This document shows positions 55,766 through 64,000 of a stretch of 64,000 bases of DNA, piece after piece. This DNA is from Pseudomonas petrae (lineage in GTDB: Bacteria > Pseudomonadota > Gammaproteobacteria > Pseudomonadales > Pseudomonadaceae). A program made the position numbers and the translations under genes. A model generated the notes under the pieces. The model saw only the letters and a list, made by a program, of their open reading frames with translations. It was not told the origin of the DNA and did no database searches. The DNA is taken from NCBI RefSeq assembly GCF_021728295.1, contig NZ_JAKJXE010000013.1, positions 84,272-148,271 on the forward strand, read 5' to 3'. The number at the start of each line of letters is the position of its first letter. The stretch's first letter is position 1.

Positions 55766-56034
55766 GTCTGCCTCAGGGCAGACGTTTCGCCTTCGGCGAG
55801 TTACTTGGAAAAGCACCCCAAGTAACCAAGGGTGCTTGCTCTCGGTTTGGTTCCTCCTTCGTCGGAATACCCTCACTCCGGTCTTGCTCCGTGGGCCCGC
55901 GCCGAACGGACATCCATGTCCTGACGGCGCTCTCGCCGCATCCATGCGGCTCGGCCCACTGCGCAAAACCTGCGTTCAGCCTGCACCAAAGTCGCGATTG
56001 GCGGTGGCTGGGCTTTTTGCGTATGAAGATCAAA
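55766..56034 (+). repeat. Intergenic repeat element, copy A
   Basis: About 270 bp, non-coding. It opens with a small hairpin GTCTGCC-TCAG-GGCAGAC, then TTTCGCCTTCGGCGA, a GTTACTTGG/CCAAGTAAC hairpin, CGGCCCACTGCGCAAAACC-like text and CTGCACCAAAGTCGCGATTG, ending near CTGGGCTTTTTGCGTATGAAGATC. Each block reappears in inverse order and orientation in copy B. Open frames inside it have no ribosome binding site or family. Confidence 0.75.
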
Positions 56035-56100
56035 AGCAAATCAAAGGCCGATCAACGGCTTCCCGGCTAAAGCCGGTCCTACTGACCGCATGCACATTCA

Positions 56101-56191
56101 CTGTAGGAGCGCGCTTGCCCGCGATGGCGTCCTGTCAGCCACACAGATGCCGCTGACCCACCGCAATTCGCGGGCAAGCGCGCTCCTACAG
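56101..56191. repeat. REPIN between the two repeat copies
   Basis: CTGTAGGAGCGCGCTTGCCC (56101-56120, continuing GCGA) and its perfect inverse (TCGCGGGCAAGC...CTACAG, 56168-56191) around a 43-bp spacer. A single REP of the GGCTAAAGCCGG type precedes it at 56059-56081. Confidence 0.88.
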
Positions 56192-56240
56192 AGAATCTTC
56201 ATCACGCCGAAGGACTCTTCTCGAACAAGCAGGCCGCAGA

Positions 56241-56542
<302 letters not shown>

Positions 56543-56571
56543 GCTTTAGATCTTGATCTTAGAAGCACACG

Positions 56572-57636
56572 CTAACCGGGCAATCGAACGGTTTTCTTAT
56601 CGCCGGTAAACAAAGCCCACGTCGACATAAACAACGCCGCCACCATCGGCCCGATCACAAACCCGTTCAACCCGAACACCGCCATCCCGCCCAGTGTCGA
56701 AATCAGAATCAGGTAATCGGGCATCCGCGTGTCTTTGCCCACCAGGATCGGGCGCAACACGTTATCCACAAGCCCGATCACAAACACCCCGAACAGCCCC
56801 AACACCACGCCCTGCCAGATCATGCCGCTGAGCAGGAAGTACAGTGCAACCGGCGCCCAGACAATCCCCGCCCCCACCGCCGGCAGCAACGACAGAAACG
56901 CCATCATCACCGCCCAGAGCAAGGCGCTCGGGATATCCAATGCCCAGAAAATAAACCCGCCCAGCGCGCCCTGAGTCACCGCCACCACGATGTTGCCCTT
57001 CACCGTAGCGCGGACGACCCGGGTAAATTTCAACTGCAAACGACGCTTCTGCGGCTCAGTCAGCGGAATCGCGATGCGGATCTTGCGGGTCAGCTCCTGA
57101 CCGTCACGCAGAAAAAAGAACAGTAAGTACAACATGATGAAAAAACCGACGACGAAATCGAATGTCCCCTGCCCGAAGCTGAACGCCTGCGTGGCCAGGT
57201 AGTTGCTGCCCTGCATCGCGCCTTTCGCGATCTTGTCGCGCAGCCCGTTGAAATCTCCCATGCCCAGGCGATCAAGCCAATGCTGCACATAGGGCGGCAG
57301 CAGCACTTTGAACTCAGCCAGGTACTTGGCGATATCAAGCTGGCCACTTTCCACATTCTTGTAAAGCGTCGCCCCCTCCTGAACCATCAGCGCCGCGATG
57401 ACGATCACCGGCAGAATCGCGATGACCAGACAAATCATCAGCGTGCACAAAGAGGTCAGGTTGCGCTGCCAGCCAAGGCGGGCCAGCAGACGGCGTTGCA
57501 GTGGCGCGAAGATGATCCCGAGGATCACCGCCCAGAACACCGCGCCATAGAAAGGCAGCAGAATCCAGATGAACGCGATGGTCACCAGCACCAGTAACAG
57601 CAATAGGGTTTTATTTTGCAGCGCGGTTTCGTTCAT
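56572..57636 (-). CDS. AI-2E family transporter (YdiK-type)
   Basis: 354-residue inner-membrane protein with about eight helices (UPF0118). Family blocks: PFYGAVFWAVILGIIFAPLQRRLL, GFFIMLYLLFFFLRDG, LLPAVGAGIVWAPVALYFLL and GLVDNVLRPILVG. Members export AI-2 or, in some branches, exchange Na+/H+; the substrate here is not predictable. It is monocistronic by spacing. Confidence 0.88.
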   Translation of the reverse strand: MNETALQNKTLLLLLVLVTIAFIWILLPFYGAVFWAVILGIIFAPLQRRLLARLGWQRNLTSLCTLMICLVIAILPVIVIAALMVQEGATLYKNVESGQLDIAKYLAEFKVLLPPYVQHWLDRLGMGDFNGLRDKIAKGAMQGSNYLATQAFSFGQGTFDFVVGFFIMLYLLFFFLRDGQELTRKIRIAIPLTEPQKRRLQLKFTRVVRATVKGNIVVAVTQGALGGFIFWALDIPSALLWAVMMAFLSLLPAVGAGIVWAPVALYFLLSGMIWQGVVLGLFGVFVIGLVDNVLRPILVGKDTRMPDYLILISTLGGMAVFGLNGFVIGPMVAALFMSTWALFTGDKKTVRLPG

Positions 57637-57774
57637 GTTTCTTCCATGTCATTAAGCCGCGTCAAGCACACGGCCTGATGCTTAGTCCGTCAATCACCCC
57701 AGGAGTGCCGCGCCTGACGTGCAAGGCACATGGAAGAAGCGCGAGCGGCGGGCCCTGCGCCAGGCCAACCACGT

Positions 57775-59463
57775 CTAGATTCTGAACTGCCGGACCAGCT
57801 GGCCGAGCCGCTGATTCAGCTCCGTGAGGTTGCGTGACGTGGAGGCGCTGTGGCGGGTTTCATCAGCCACGCTTTCGACCGCTACTGCGATCTGGTGGAC
57901 GCTGCGATTGATCTCTTCCGCCACGGCCGTCTGCTCCTCTGCGGCGCTGGCAATCTGCGCGTTCATGGCGTTGATGGTACCAATCAGTTGGCCGATCGTG
58001 TCCAGCGACGCGCCGGCTTCGTTGGCGCGCGCGGATGTCCCGTCGCCCGCCTCGCTCGAGCGTCGCATCGCCTGCACCGCGCCTTGGGTGCCCTGCTGCA
58101 AGCGGTCGATCATGCCCTGAATTTCCTGAGTGCTTTGCTGCGTACGGCTAGCCAGCGCGCGGACTTCATCGGCCACCACCGCAAACCCGCGGCCCGCTTC
58201 ACCGGCACGCGCGGCTTCGATGGCGGCGTTGAGGGCCAAGAGATTGGTCTGATCGGCGATGGATCGAATCACTCCGAGCACGCCGACAATGGACGTCACA
58301 TCATTTTGCAGGCTGTCCAGCGAGGTGCCGCTGTGGCGGATGTCGTTCACCAGCGCGTGAATCTGCTGAATACTGCCGTCGACCACACGCTTGGCCGCCT
58401 GACCTTCGGCATCGGTTTGCTGCGCCGCAACCGAAGCGCCCTGGGCACTTTTCGCGACTTCCTGGGCCGCAGCCGACATCTGATTGATCGCCGTGGCAAC
58501 CTGGTCGGTCTCATGACGCTGACGCTCCATCGCCTGCTCAGAACGTTGCGCCTGATCAGTGACCTCACCCACAAGCCCGGTCAGCTGCGCCGTCATTTCG
58601 GCTATTTGCCGGACCAGCCCGTGGATCTTGTCGACGAAACGGTTGAACGACCCGGCCAGCTCGCCAAGTTCGTCCTGGGAGGTCACCGCCAGACGCTGGG
58701 TCAGATCACCCTCACCGGCCGCGATGTCATCAAGGTTGGCTTTCATCAGGCGCAACGGCCGCAGAATACCGCCCGCGATCCAGAAGCCCACCGCTGCAAT
58801 AATCACCAGTACCAGCAGCGTGATGCCAATGATGCTGACGAGCATGTTCTGCCGGCGCTCGGCGACATTCTTCTGCAGCTCCAGAACCTTGGCATCGATG
58901 TTGTCCAGGTTAATCGACGACCCGAAGGCCATGTCCCACTTCGGCAGGTACTCGGTATAACCCAGTTTGGGTACGAGTTCGCTCGAACCCGGCAGCGCGG
59001 AGGAATATTCCAGGTAATGAGTACCCGCTTTCGCCACGTCAACGAGGCCGGCATTGACAAAAACGCCTTTTGGATCGCGGGCGTCCTTGAAGCTCTTGCC
59101 GATGCCGTCCGGGCTGTTGCCCTTGAACAGCCGCACCGCCTGAGAGTCGTAGCCGAAGAAGTACCCGTCCTTGGCGTAGGTGACCTGGGAGAGCATTTTG
59201 ATGACTTTCGCGCGGGCTTCCATGTCACCCGGGGCCGAGGCGTCATACAGCGGTTTGATGGTGCCCAGCGCAACAGCCACGTAACTTTGCAACGTGGCTT
59301 TGGCCTCCGCGAGCAGGTGCTGGCGGGTTTCCTCGACTTCGCGCTTGCCCTGTTCACGGAGCATCATGACGGTGCTGGCGCTGATGATCAGTGCGAACAC
59401 CAAGACCGGGAGCACTGCGAGTGAAAGTACTTTGGCTTTGAGATTTGGCCGCATAGAAGTCAT
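57775..59463 (-). CDS. Methyl-accepting chemotaxis protein with single Cache domain
   Basis: 562-residue chemoreceptor: TM1 (about 13-33), a periplasmic sCache_2-type domain (34-205; KDGYFFGYDSQAVRLFKGNSPDGIGKS-region, GYTEYLPKWDMAFGSSI), TM2 (206-230), HAMP (231-285) and signalling domain with an intact tip (SIADQTNLLALNAAIEAARAGE). sCache_2 receptors commonly bind C2-C4 carboxylates. A malate receptor gene occupies a similar post-nuo position in P. aeruginosa as I recall it, so an organic-acid ligand is a reasonable guess. Confidence 0.9.
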   Translation of the reverse strand: MTSMRPNLKAKVLSLAVLPVLVFALIISASTVMMLREQGKREVEETRQHLLAEAKATLQSYVAVALGTIKPLYDASAPGDMEARAKVIKMLSQVTYAKDGYFFGYDSQAVRLFKGNSPDGIGKSFKDARDPKGVFVNAGLVDVAKAGTHYLEYSSALPGSSELVPKLGYTEYLPKWDMAFGSSINLDNIDAKVLELQKNVAERRQNMLVSIIGITLLVLVIIAAVGFWIAGGILRPLRLMKANLDDIAAGEGDLTQRLAVTSQDELGELAGSFNRFVDKIHGLVRQIAEMTAQLTGLVGEVTDQAQRSEQAMERQRHETDQVATAINQMSAAAQEVAKSAQGASVAAQQTDAEGQAAKRVVDGSIQQIHALVNDIRHSGTSLDSLQNDVTSIVGVLGVIRSIADQTNLLALNAAIEAARAGEAGRGFAVVADEVRALASRTQQSTQEIQGMIDRLQQGTQGAVQAMRRSSEAGDGTSARANEAGASLDTIGQLIGTINAMNAQIASAAEEQTAVAEEINRSVHQIAVAVESVADETRHSASTSRNLTELNQRLGQLVRQFRI

Positions 59464-59537
59464 GACCTTTTGTTTTTTGTGCGTTGCGCCGTTGGGGCTC
59501 CTTTACGGTTAACGGCCCGGCGTACAAAAAGTTGAGG

Positions 59538-60896
59538 TCACGAGGGTTGACGCGCGCTTTCGGCCCCAGGCAGTTGCGGGCTGACTCGCTCGGGCAGATC
59601 GATGCGCACTTGCAGCCCGCCCATGGTGCTGTCCAGCAACTGAATGCGCCCGTCCCACGCCTCGACGATGTCCTTGACGATGCCGAGGCCCAGACCGTGG
59701 CCGGTCACTTGCTCGTCCAGACGATTGCCACGGCCGATCACTTCATCGCGATGCTGCAAGGGGATGCCCGGGCCATCGTCGTCGATCAACAGGCAGTAGC
59801 CCTCAGTGCCTTTGGCAATGGTCAGCCTGACCTGGCTGTCGGCCCACTTGCAGGCGTTGTCCATCACGTTGCCCAACAACTCGAGGATGTCCTCACGATC
59901 CCACGGCAGGAACAGTGCCGCAGCGATCTCGCTGCTCAGTTCCAGATGCTCGCCATGAATCATCCGCAATGTGGAGAACAGCCCGGGTATCTCCGCAGCG
60001 CAATCAAACCGCGCGCCAGGCAAGGCATCGCCTGACAACCGCGCCCGATTGAGCTCGCGTTCAAGACGCTGCTGAATGTGCTGCAACTGATCGCGCAAGG
60101 TGTCGCGCACGTGCGGATGGCCCGCCAGTTTGTCGCCTTCGGCCAGGCTCATCAGCACGGCCAGCGGCGTCTTCAGCGCGTGGCCAAGATTGCCAAGGGC
60201 ATTGCGGGAGCGCTTGAGACTGTCCTCGGTGTGGGCCAGCAGATGATTGATCTGCGCGACTAGCGGCTCAAGCTCCACCGGCACTCGCTCGTCGAGTTGC
60301 GAGCGCTGGCCTTGTTGCAGCTGGAAAATTTGTTCTCTGGCCCTTTCCAGCGGGCGCAAGGCGCGGCGAACCGTGACGCGCTGCAACACCAGAATCAATA
60401 TCAGGGCCATCAACCCCAATCCGAGACCGATGCGCTGGACGAGCGCGAAACTGTCTCGCACCGGGGTGTAGTCCTGGGCAACGGTGATGGAGATGGTCTG
60501 CCCGAACTTGCGATAATCGGTGTGCAGCAGCAACAGCGATTGATCGGTCTTTTCCAGGGCAAGATCGGCATGCAGACCGGGCTGCCCGGGATGTGGCAAT
60601 TCCAGATCCCAGAGCGAGCGCGAGCGCCAGTGCCCTTGGTCGAAATTGATCTGGAAATAATGGCCGGAATAGGGTCGTTGATAACCGGGCGACAGCCGAT
60701 GCTCATCGAGTTGCAGGCCGTCGGGGCCGCGAACCAGTGCTATCAGCAGCAGCTCGCTTTCATTGCGCAGGCCAGACTCGAGATAACGCTGCAAGCCCAC
60801 TTCAAACAACCACAGGCTGATCTGCGCCAGGATCAGTCCGACAATCAGCAATACACTGATCAGGCCCAGACTCAAGCGTCGCTGTATCGACCTCAT
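59538..60896 (-). CDS. Sensor histidine kinase, BqsS/CarS-like
   Basis: 452-residue inner-membrane kinase. TM1 (8-30), periplasmic sensor region (31-150), TM2 (about 158-180), HAMP, DHp with phosphoacceptor in NLGHALKTPLAVL, then the catalytic domain (N box VMDNACKWA, G1 IDDDGPGIP, G2 GHGLGLGIV). Its start overlaps the regulator gene (ATGA). The arrangement two PepSY genes-regulator-kinase matches P. aeruginosa bqsPQ..RS (carRS), which responds to Fe(II) or Ca2+; the ligand here is inferred. Confidence 0.88.
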   Translation of the reverse strand: MRSIQRRLSLGLISVLLIVGLILAQISLWLFEVGLQRYLESGLRNESELLLIALVRGPDGLQLDEHRLSPGYQRPYSGHYFQINFDQGHWRSRSLWDLELPHPGQPGLHADLALEKTDQSLLLLHTDYRKFGQTISITVAQDYTPVRDSFALVQRIGLGLGLMALILILVLQRVTVRRALRPLERAREQIFQLQQGQRSQLDERVPVELEPLVAQINHLLAHTEDSLKRSRNALGNLGHALKTPLAVLMSLAEGDKLAGHPHVRDTLRDQLQHIQQRLERELNRARLSGDALPGARFDCAAEIPGLFSTLRMIHGEHLELSSEIAAALFLPWDREDILELLGNVMDNACKWADSQVRLTIAKGTEGYCLLIDDDGPGIPLQHRDEVIGRGNRLDEQVTGHGLGLGIVKDIVEAWDGRIQLLDSTMGGLQVRIDLPERVSPQLPGAESARQPS

Positions 60897-61561
60897 TCGC
60901 CTGTCCCGGCAAAACGATAACCCTGGCCACGCCGCGTCTCGACCACGGCCCGTCCAAGCTTGCGACGCAAATGATTGACGTGGACCTCAATCACGTTCGA
61001 GTCCCGTTCGTTCTCCCCATCGTAGAGGTGCTCGGCCAGATGGCTCTTGGAGAGAATCTGCCCGGGGTGCAGCATGAAATAACGCAGCAGCCGAAACTCC
61101 GCCGCCGTCAGTTGAATGTCCTCCTCCCCGCGACTGACGCACTGGCGGCCTTCGTCCAGGTGCAGGCCCGCAGCTTCGAGTTTCGGTTGATTAGCCAGAC
61201 CCCGGACACGGCGAAGCAGCGCTTGAATACGCAGCTGCAGCTCCTCGGGATGAAAGGGCTTGGTCAGATAATCGTCGGCGCCGGCCTTGAGGCCCTCGAT
61301 ACGCTCAGCCCAGGAAGCCCGCGCGGTCAGAATGAGTACAGGGGTGGACAGCCCGGCCGAGCGCCACTTCTGCAGAACCTCAAGCCCGGGAATGCCCGGC
61401 AGACCGAGATCGAGCACGATCAGGTCGTAAGGCTCAATGGCGCCTTGATGAATGGCGTCGCGGCCGTCGGTCAGCCAGTCGATCGCGTATCCCTGCCGAC
61501 CCAGCGTGCTGATGAGCTCGTCCGCCAGGGGAACGTGGTCCTCAACCAATAACAAACGCAT
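60893..61561 (-). CDS. OmpR-family response regulator, BqsR/CarR-like
   Basis: 222-residue regulator. Receiver domain with acidic pair VEDH-type, phosphoacceptor Asp in LIVLDLGLPGIPGLEV, Lys in LTKPFHPEEL; C-terminal winged helix (LTAAEFRLLRYFMLHPGQILSKSHLAEHLYDGE, VIEVHVNHLRRKLG). The ATG at 61561 overlaps the upstream PepSY stop (TGATG). It probably autoregulates the operon through the half-site pair at 62253-62268. Confidence 0.92.
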   Translation of the reverse strand: MRLLLVEDHVPLADELISTLGRQGYAIDWLTDGRDAIHQGAIEPYDLIVLDLGLPGIPGLEVLQKWRSAGLSTPVLILTARASWAERIEGLKAGADDYLTKPFHPEELQLRIQALLRRVRGLANQPKLEAAGLHLDEGRQCVSRGEEDIQLTAAEFRLLRYFMLHPGQILSKSHLAEHLYDGENERDSNVIEVHVNHLRRKLGRAVVETRRGQGYRFAGTGE

Positions 61562-61890
61562 CAATCGTCTTCCTTGTCTTGCAACAGGCGGCTGTCACCG
61601 GCATCGAATTTCAGCTCGCGCACGACATGATCGGCGGTGAGAAGCTCGATCTCATACACCAACACACCGTGTTTTTCCTCAAGTTCGGCTTCAAGCAGCT
61701 TGGAGCCGGGGTAACGCCCCAGTGCCTGATCGATGAACTGCTCAAGCGGCAGAATCACGCCGTTCCTGCGCAGCTCAAGCACCTCGTCCTGATTCAGGTC
61801 CCGAGCCAGGCACGCCAAGCTCGGAGTGACCGCACATGCGGCCACCAGACAGTAAACGAATCGCTTGACGGGACGCTTACTGGAGATCAT
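61561..61890 (-). CDS. PepSY-domain exported protein (BqsQ-like)
   Basis: 109-residue protein with an N-terminal signal segment (about 8-28, with a cysteine-containing SLACLA) and one PepSY-like domain (29-109: NQDEVLELRRNG, EEKHGVLVYEIELLTADHVVRELKFDAG). It overlaps both the upstream PepSY gene and the regulator. The family is periplasmic and often linked to metal- or cation-responsive two-component systems. Confidence 0.83.
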   Translation of the reverse strand: MISSKRPVKRFVYCLVAACAVTPSLACLARDLNQDEVLELRRNGVILPLEQFIDQALGRYPGSKLLEAELEEKHGVLVYEIELLTADHVVRELKFDAGDSRLLQDKEDD

Positions 61891-62198
61891 CAGGCGTCCT
61901 GATGGTCTTTGAGGATCTGCCCGCTGACGGCGTCGACTTCAACGTCCCACTCCATACCTTGCGCGTCGCGCAGTTCGATCTGGTAAACGTACTTGCCATA
62001 TTCCTGTTCCAGCTCGGTGTCAGTGATGGTGGATTTCGGGTGCTTGGCCAAGGCGACGGCGTTGAGCTTTTCAAAGGATTGAATAGTACCTGCATCGCGC
62101 AGTTTCAGCGCCTCATCAGGACCTAAATCCCGGGCTTGGACATAACCGGCGGTGGCGGTGAGGGCAGTGGCAGCGATAAGGGCTGTCAGGATTTTCAT
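61890..62198 (-). CDS. PepSY-domain exported protein (BqsP-like)
   Basis: 102-residue protein: signal peptide 1-21 (TATAGYVQA), then a PepSY domain (GPDEALKLRDAGTIQSFEKLNAVALAKHP, LEQEYGKYVYQIELRDAQGMEWDVEVDAVSGQIL). First gene of the operon. The ATG at 62198 has GGAG seven bases upstream; the longer frame reads into the promoter. Confidence 0.87.
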   Translation of the reverse strand: MKILTALIAATALTATAGYVQARDLGPDEALKLRDAGTIQSFEKLNAVALAKHPKSTITDTELEQEYGKYVYQIELRDAQGMEWDVEVDAVSGQILKDHQDA

Positions 62199-62252
62199 GG
62201 TGGATCTCCGTAGTGTTCTGGTTGTTGACGGAGTCCACCATAAGCGGTCGAA

Positions 62253-62268
62253 CTTAATTGAAGCTGAA
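62253..62268 (-). promoter_or_regulatory. Tandem half-sites resembling a BqsR/PmrA-type box
   Basis: On the minus strand TTCAG-N6-TTAAG, one base off the TTAAG-N6-TTAAG motif I recall for BqsR. About 11 bases downstream is TATGGT, a -10-like hexamer, the spacing typical of OmpR-family activation without a -35. It lies 55 bp upstream of the first PepSY gene. Confidence 0.55.
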
Positions 62269-62360
62269 TTTATCTGGCTACGTGCCACTACCCGGCGAGC
62301 CGCCGGTGGATGAAAGGGGGGCCCACGATATACTTGCCCCTGTCCGACCTGGGAGAGGCC

Positions 62361-63443
62361 ATGAGCAACATTCACATCAAATACCCGGCATTGACTATAA
62401 AGGCCGGCAGACGTGCGATGACCCGGATCAGGGAACATGGTCTATCGCCGATAGATGTCGGCATCATCCCTGGCGCAGCCGGTGGCCCTAAAGCACTGGG
62501 CATTCAGGGACTGGATCTGGCGCTGTTCGGCGAATGGCTGCCTAGGGCTCAACGGGAGCGCTCGTTGATTGGCGCTTCTATCGGTTCGTGGCGGTTTGCA
62601 AGCGCATGCCTGCCGGACCCAGTCGCAGGTATCCAGCGACTTGGGCGCCTGTACAACGAGCAGAGTTTCGCCAAAGGCGTGACAATGGCGCAGGTCACCC
62701 GCAGCTGCGTAACGATGCTCGACGCGCTTTTGCAGACAGATGATGCACACGTCCTGGCGAATCCCCATTACCGTCTGAACGTGATGATCGTCAAAAGCCA
62801 TGGTTTGCTTGCGCGGGATCACCGCGCGGGCTTGAGTATGGGACTGGGGGCCGTTATCGCTGATAACCTGCTCGGGCGCGCACGCCTGTCGCGGCATTTC
62901 GAACGGCTGGTCATGCATGACCCACGCCTCGCCCCTCCCCTCCTGCCACTGACTGACTTCCCATCCAATTGCTTGCCACTGGACACATTGAACCTGCGGC
63001 AGGCATTGCTGGCGTCTGGCTCCATTCCGATGGTCATGGAGGGCGTTCCAGAGATACCCGGTGTCGGCGCAGGGATGTTCCGCGACGGCGGCCTCCTCGA
63101 CTACCATTTGGATCTTCCGTACAGCGGAAGCGACATCGTGCTGTATCCGCACTTCACTGACAAAATCATTCCGGGCTGGTTTGACAAGGCGCTGCCATGG
63201 CGCAGAGGCGACCAGACTCGGCTTCAAGACGTCGTGCTGCTGGCACCCTCAAATGCGTACCTGGCTACGCTGCCCTACGGCAAACTGCCTGATCGGAGCG
63301 ACTTCAAACGGTTCGTCGGGAAGGATGCGGATCGGCAACGGTATTGGCGTACTGCAATGGAAAGCAGTCAGCGGCTGGGGGATGAGTTTCTAGAGCTCGT
63401 CGACACGGGCCGTCTCGGCCAACGACTGGAACCCCTGGTTTAA
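62361..63443 (+). CDS. Patatin-like phospholipase family protein
   Basis: 360-residue predicted serine hydrolase. Catalytic Ser73 in GASIGS (GxSxG) and Asp242 in RDGGLLDYH (the DGG dyad partner) are present; the oxyanion loop is PGAAGGPKALG (37-47) rather than the usual GGGxRG. No signal peptide, so probably cytosolic or membrane-peripheral. ATG at 62361 follows GGGAGAGG. Substrate unknown; GC-rich and single. Confidence 0.8.
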   Translation: MSNIHIKYPALTIKAGRRAMTRIREHGLSPIDVGIIPGAAGGPKALGIQGLDLALFGEWLPRAQRERSLIGASIGSWRFASACLPDPVAGIQRLGRLYNEQSFAKGVTMAQVTRSCVTMLDALLQTDDAHVLANPHYRLNVMIVKSHGLLARDHRAGLSMGLGAVIADNLLGRARLSRHFERLVMHDPRLAPPLLPLTDFPSNCLPLDTLNLRQALLASGSIPMVMEGVPEIPGVGAGMFRDGGLLDYHLDLPYSGSDIVLYPHFTDKIIPGWFDKALPWRRGDQTRLQDVVLLAPSNAYLATLPYGKLPDRSDFKRFVGKDADRQRYWRTAMESSQRLGDEFLELVDTGRLGQRLEPLV

Positions 63444-63547
63444 CCATGTGGTCAGGTTCTGCCTGTCACTCGCTAAACCATTACTGATAAACTCGCAGCT
63501 TGCATTTATCGCGCTGGCGATCGCCACTTCTCAAGGCTTATATCACC

Positions 63548-63904
63548 GTGGAAATTTTTAAAGAATTTACGTTCGAGTCCGCTCACCGGCTCCCTCACGT
63601 GCCGGACGGACACAAGTGCGGGCGTCTGCACGGCCATTCTTTCCGTTTAGCGATCTATCTGCAGGGCGAACCCGATCCCCATACTGGCTGGATCCGCGAT
63701 TTCTCCGAGATCAAGACAATCTTCAAGCCTCTGTACGAGCGCCTGGACCATAACTACTTGAACGACATTCCCGGCCTGGAAAACCCCACCAGTGAAGTGC
63801 TGGTGAAGTGGATTTGGAAGGAGTTGAAGCCGCTGCTGCCAGAGTTGTCCGCCCTACGGATTCACGAGACATGCACCAGCGGCTGTGTGTATCGCGGTGA
63901 CTAA
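63548..63904 (+). CDS. queD: 6-carboxy-5,6,7,8-tetrahydropterin synthase
   Basis: 118-residue QueD of queuosine (preQ0) biosynthesis. Zn ligands His13 (FESAHRL), His28 and His30 (RLHGHSF); catalytic Cys24 (GHKCGRL); ERLDHNYLNDIPGLENPTSE and HETCTSGCVYRG complete the family. The start is GTG at 63548, matching the family N-terminus; a longer frame from 63500 has no support. Confidence 0.95.
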   Translation: MEIFKEFTFESAHRLPHVPDGHKCGRLHGHSFRLAIYLQGEPDPHTGWIRDFSEIKTIFKPLYERLDHNYLNDIPGLENPTSEVLVKWIWKELKPLLPELSALRIHETCTSGCVYRGD

Positions 63905-63921
63905 TCAGTGTTAGAAAGAAG

Positions 63922-63945
63922 ACCACCCCACCGGGTGGTTTTTTT
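63922..63945 (+). terminator. Intrinsic terminator after queD
   Basis: ACCACCC-CACC-GGGTGGT followed by a run of T residues, 17 bp past the queD stop. The last 55 bases of the window show no further feature. Confidence 0.9.
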
Positions 63946-64000
63946 GGCGCGAACTTTGTTTTTTTCGCGCACAAAAACAAAACCCCATCTGCTTTCGCAA

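Noticed and set aside
55705..56070. Frames within the intergenic repeat copies
   Set aside because: They run through palindromic repeats, have no SD, and differ between the two copies in a way that does not preserve a protein.
63444..63547. preQ1 riboswitch before queD, suggested by CAGGTTCTGCC
   Set aside because: The downstream A-rich pseudoknot partner and expected spacing are missing.

Overview
The window is GC-rich, densely coded chromosomal DNA from a Pseudomonas, most likely a plant-associated member of the P. syringae species complex in the broad sense. The evidence is an HrpR-type enhancer-binding protein, a neighbouring HrpH-type lytic transglycosylase behind a canonical hrp box, and a long core block in typical Pseudomonas order (tusDCBE, cysG-serS-crcB-rarA-lolA-ftsK, aat-bpt-infA, clpAS-cspD-idh, mnmA-hflD-purB, aceA, nuoA-N, a BqsRS-like system, queD). 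Species cannot be fixed from the sequence alone.

Layout. (1) 1-3.2 kb: the edge of an hrp/hrc type III secretion island (hrpR, a roughly 1-kb AT-rich spacer, hrpH). (2) 3.2-4.5 kb: an SOS pair, a UmuD-like protein with no UmuC next to it and a divergent SRAP protein, sharing one perfect LexA box. (3) 4.5-10.8 kb: accessory and membrane functions (TonB-dependent siderophore receptor, two zinc-ribbon membrane proteins, an EamA exporter, a chemoreceptor). (4) 10.8-37.4 kb: tRNA-Ser and housekeeping genes for tRNA thiolation, siroheme, serine charging, recombination, lipoprotein sorting, chromosome segregation, a complete N-degron pathway, isocitrate dehydrogenase, tRNA modification, purine synthesis and ribosomal hydroxylation. 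(5) 37.5-40.3 kb: a lone secretin-N-domain protein and aceA with a structured promoter region. (6) 40.3-55.7 kb: the complete 13-gene nuo operon (nuoCD fused), preceded by a strong Fur-box match. (7) 55.7-56.6 kb: non-coding repeats, comprising two inverted copies of a roughly 270-bp element around a REPIN-like hairpin and a hexanucleotide microsatellite. (8) 56.6-64 kb: AI-2E family transporter, sCache chemoreceptor, a PepSY-PepSY-response regulator-kinase operon, a patatin-like hydrolase and queD.

The most informative points are regulatory or structural: the hrp box, the hrp island lying next to SOS genes and the core block rather than next to avrE/hopM1-type effector genes, paired TGTAGT/ACTACA operators at aceA, a Fur-box match before nuoA, a BqsR-like tandem half-site before the PepSY operon, and the large inverted repeat pair. 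I found no CRISPR array, no transposase, no integrase and no prophage. No wholly new multi-gene system is evident.
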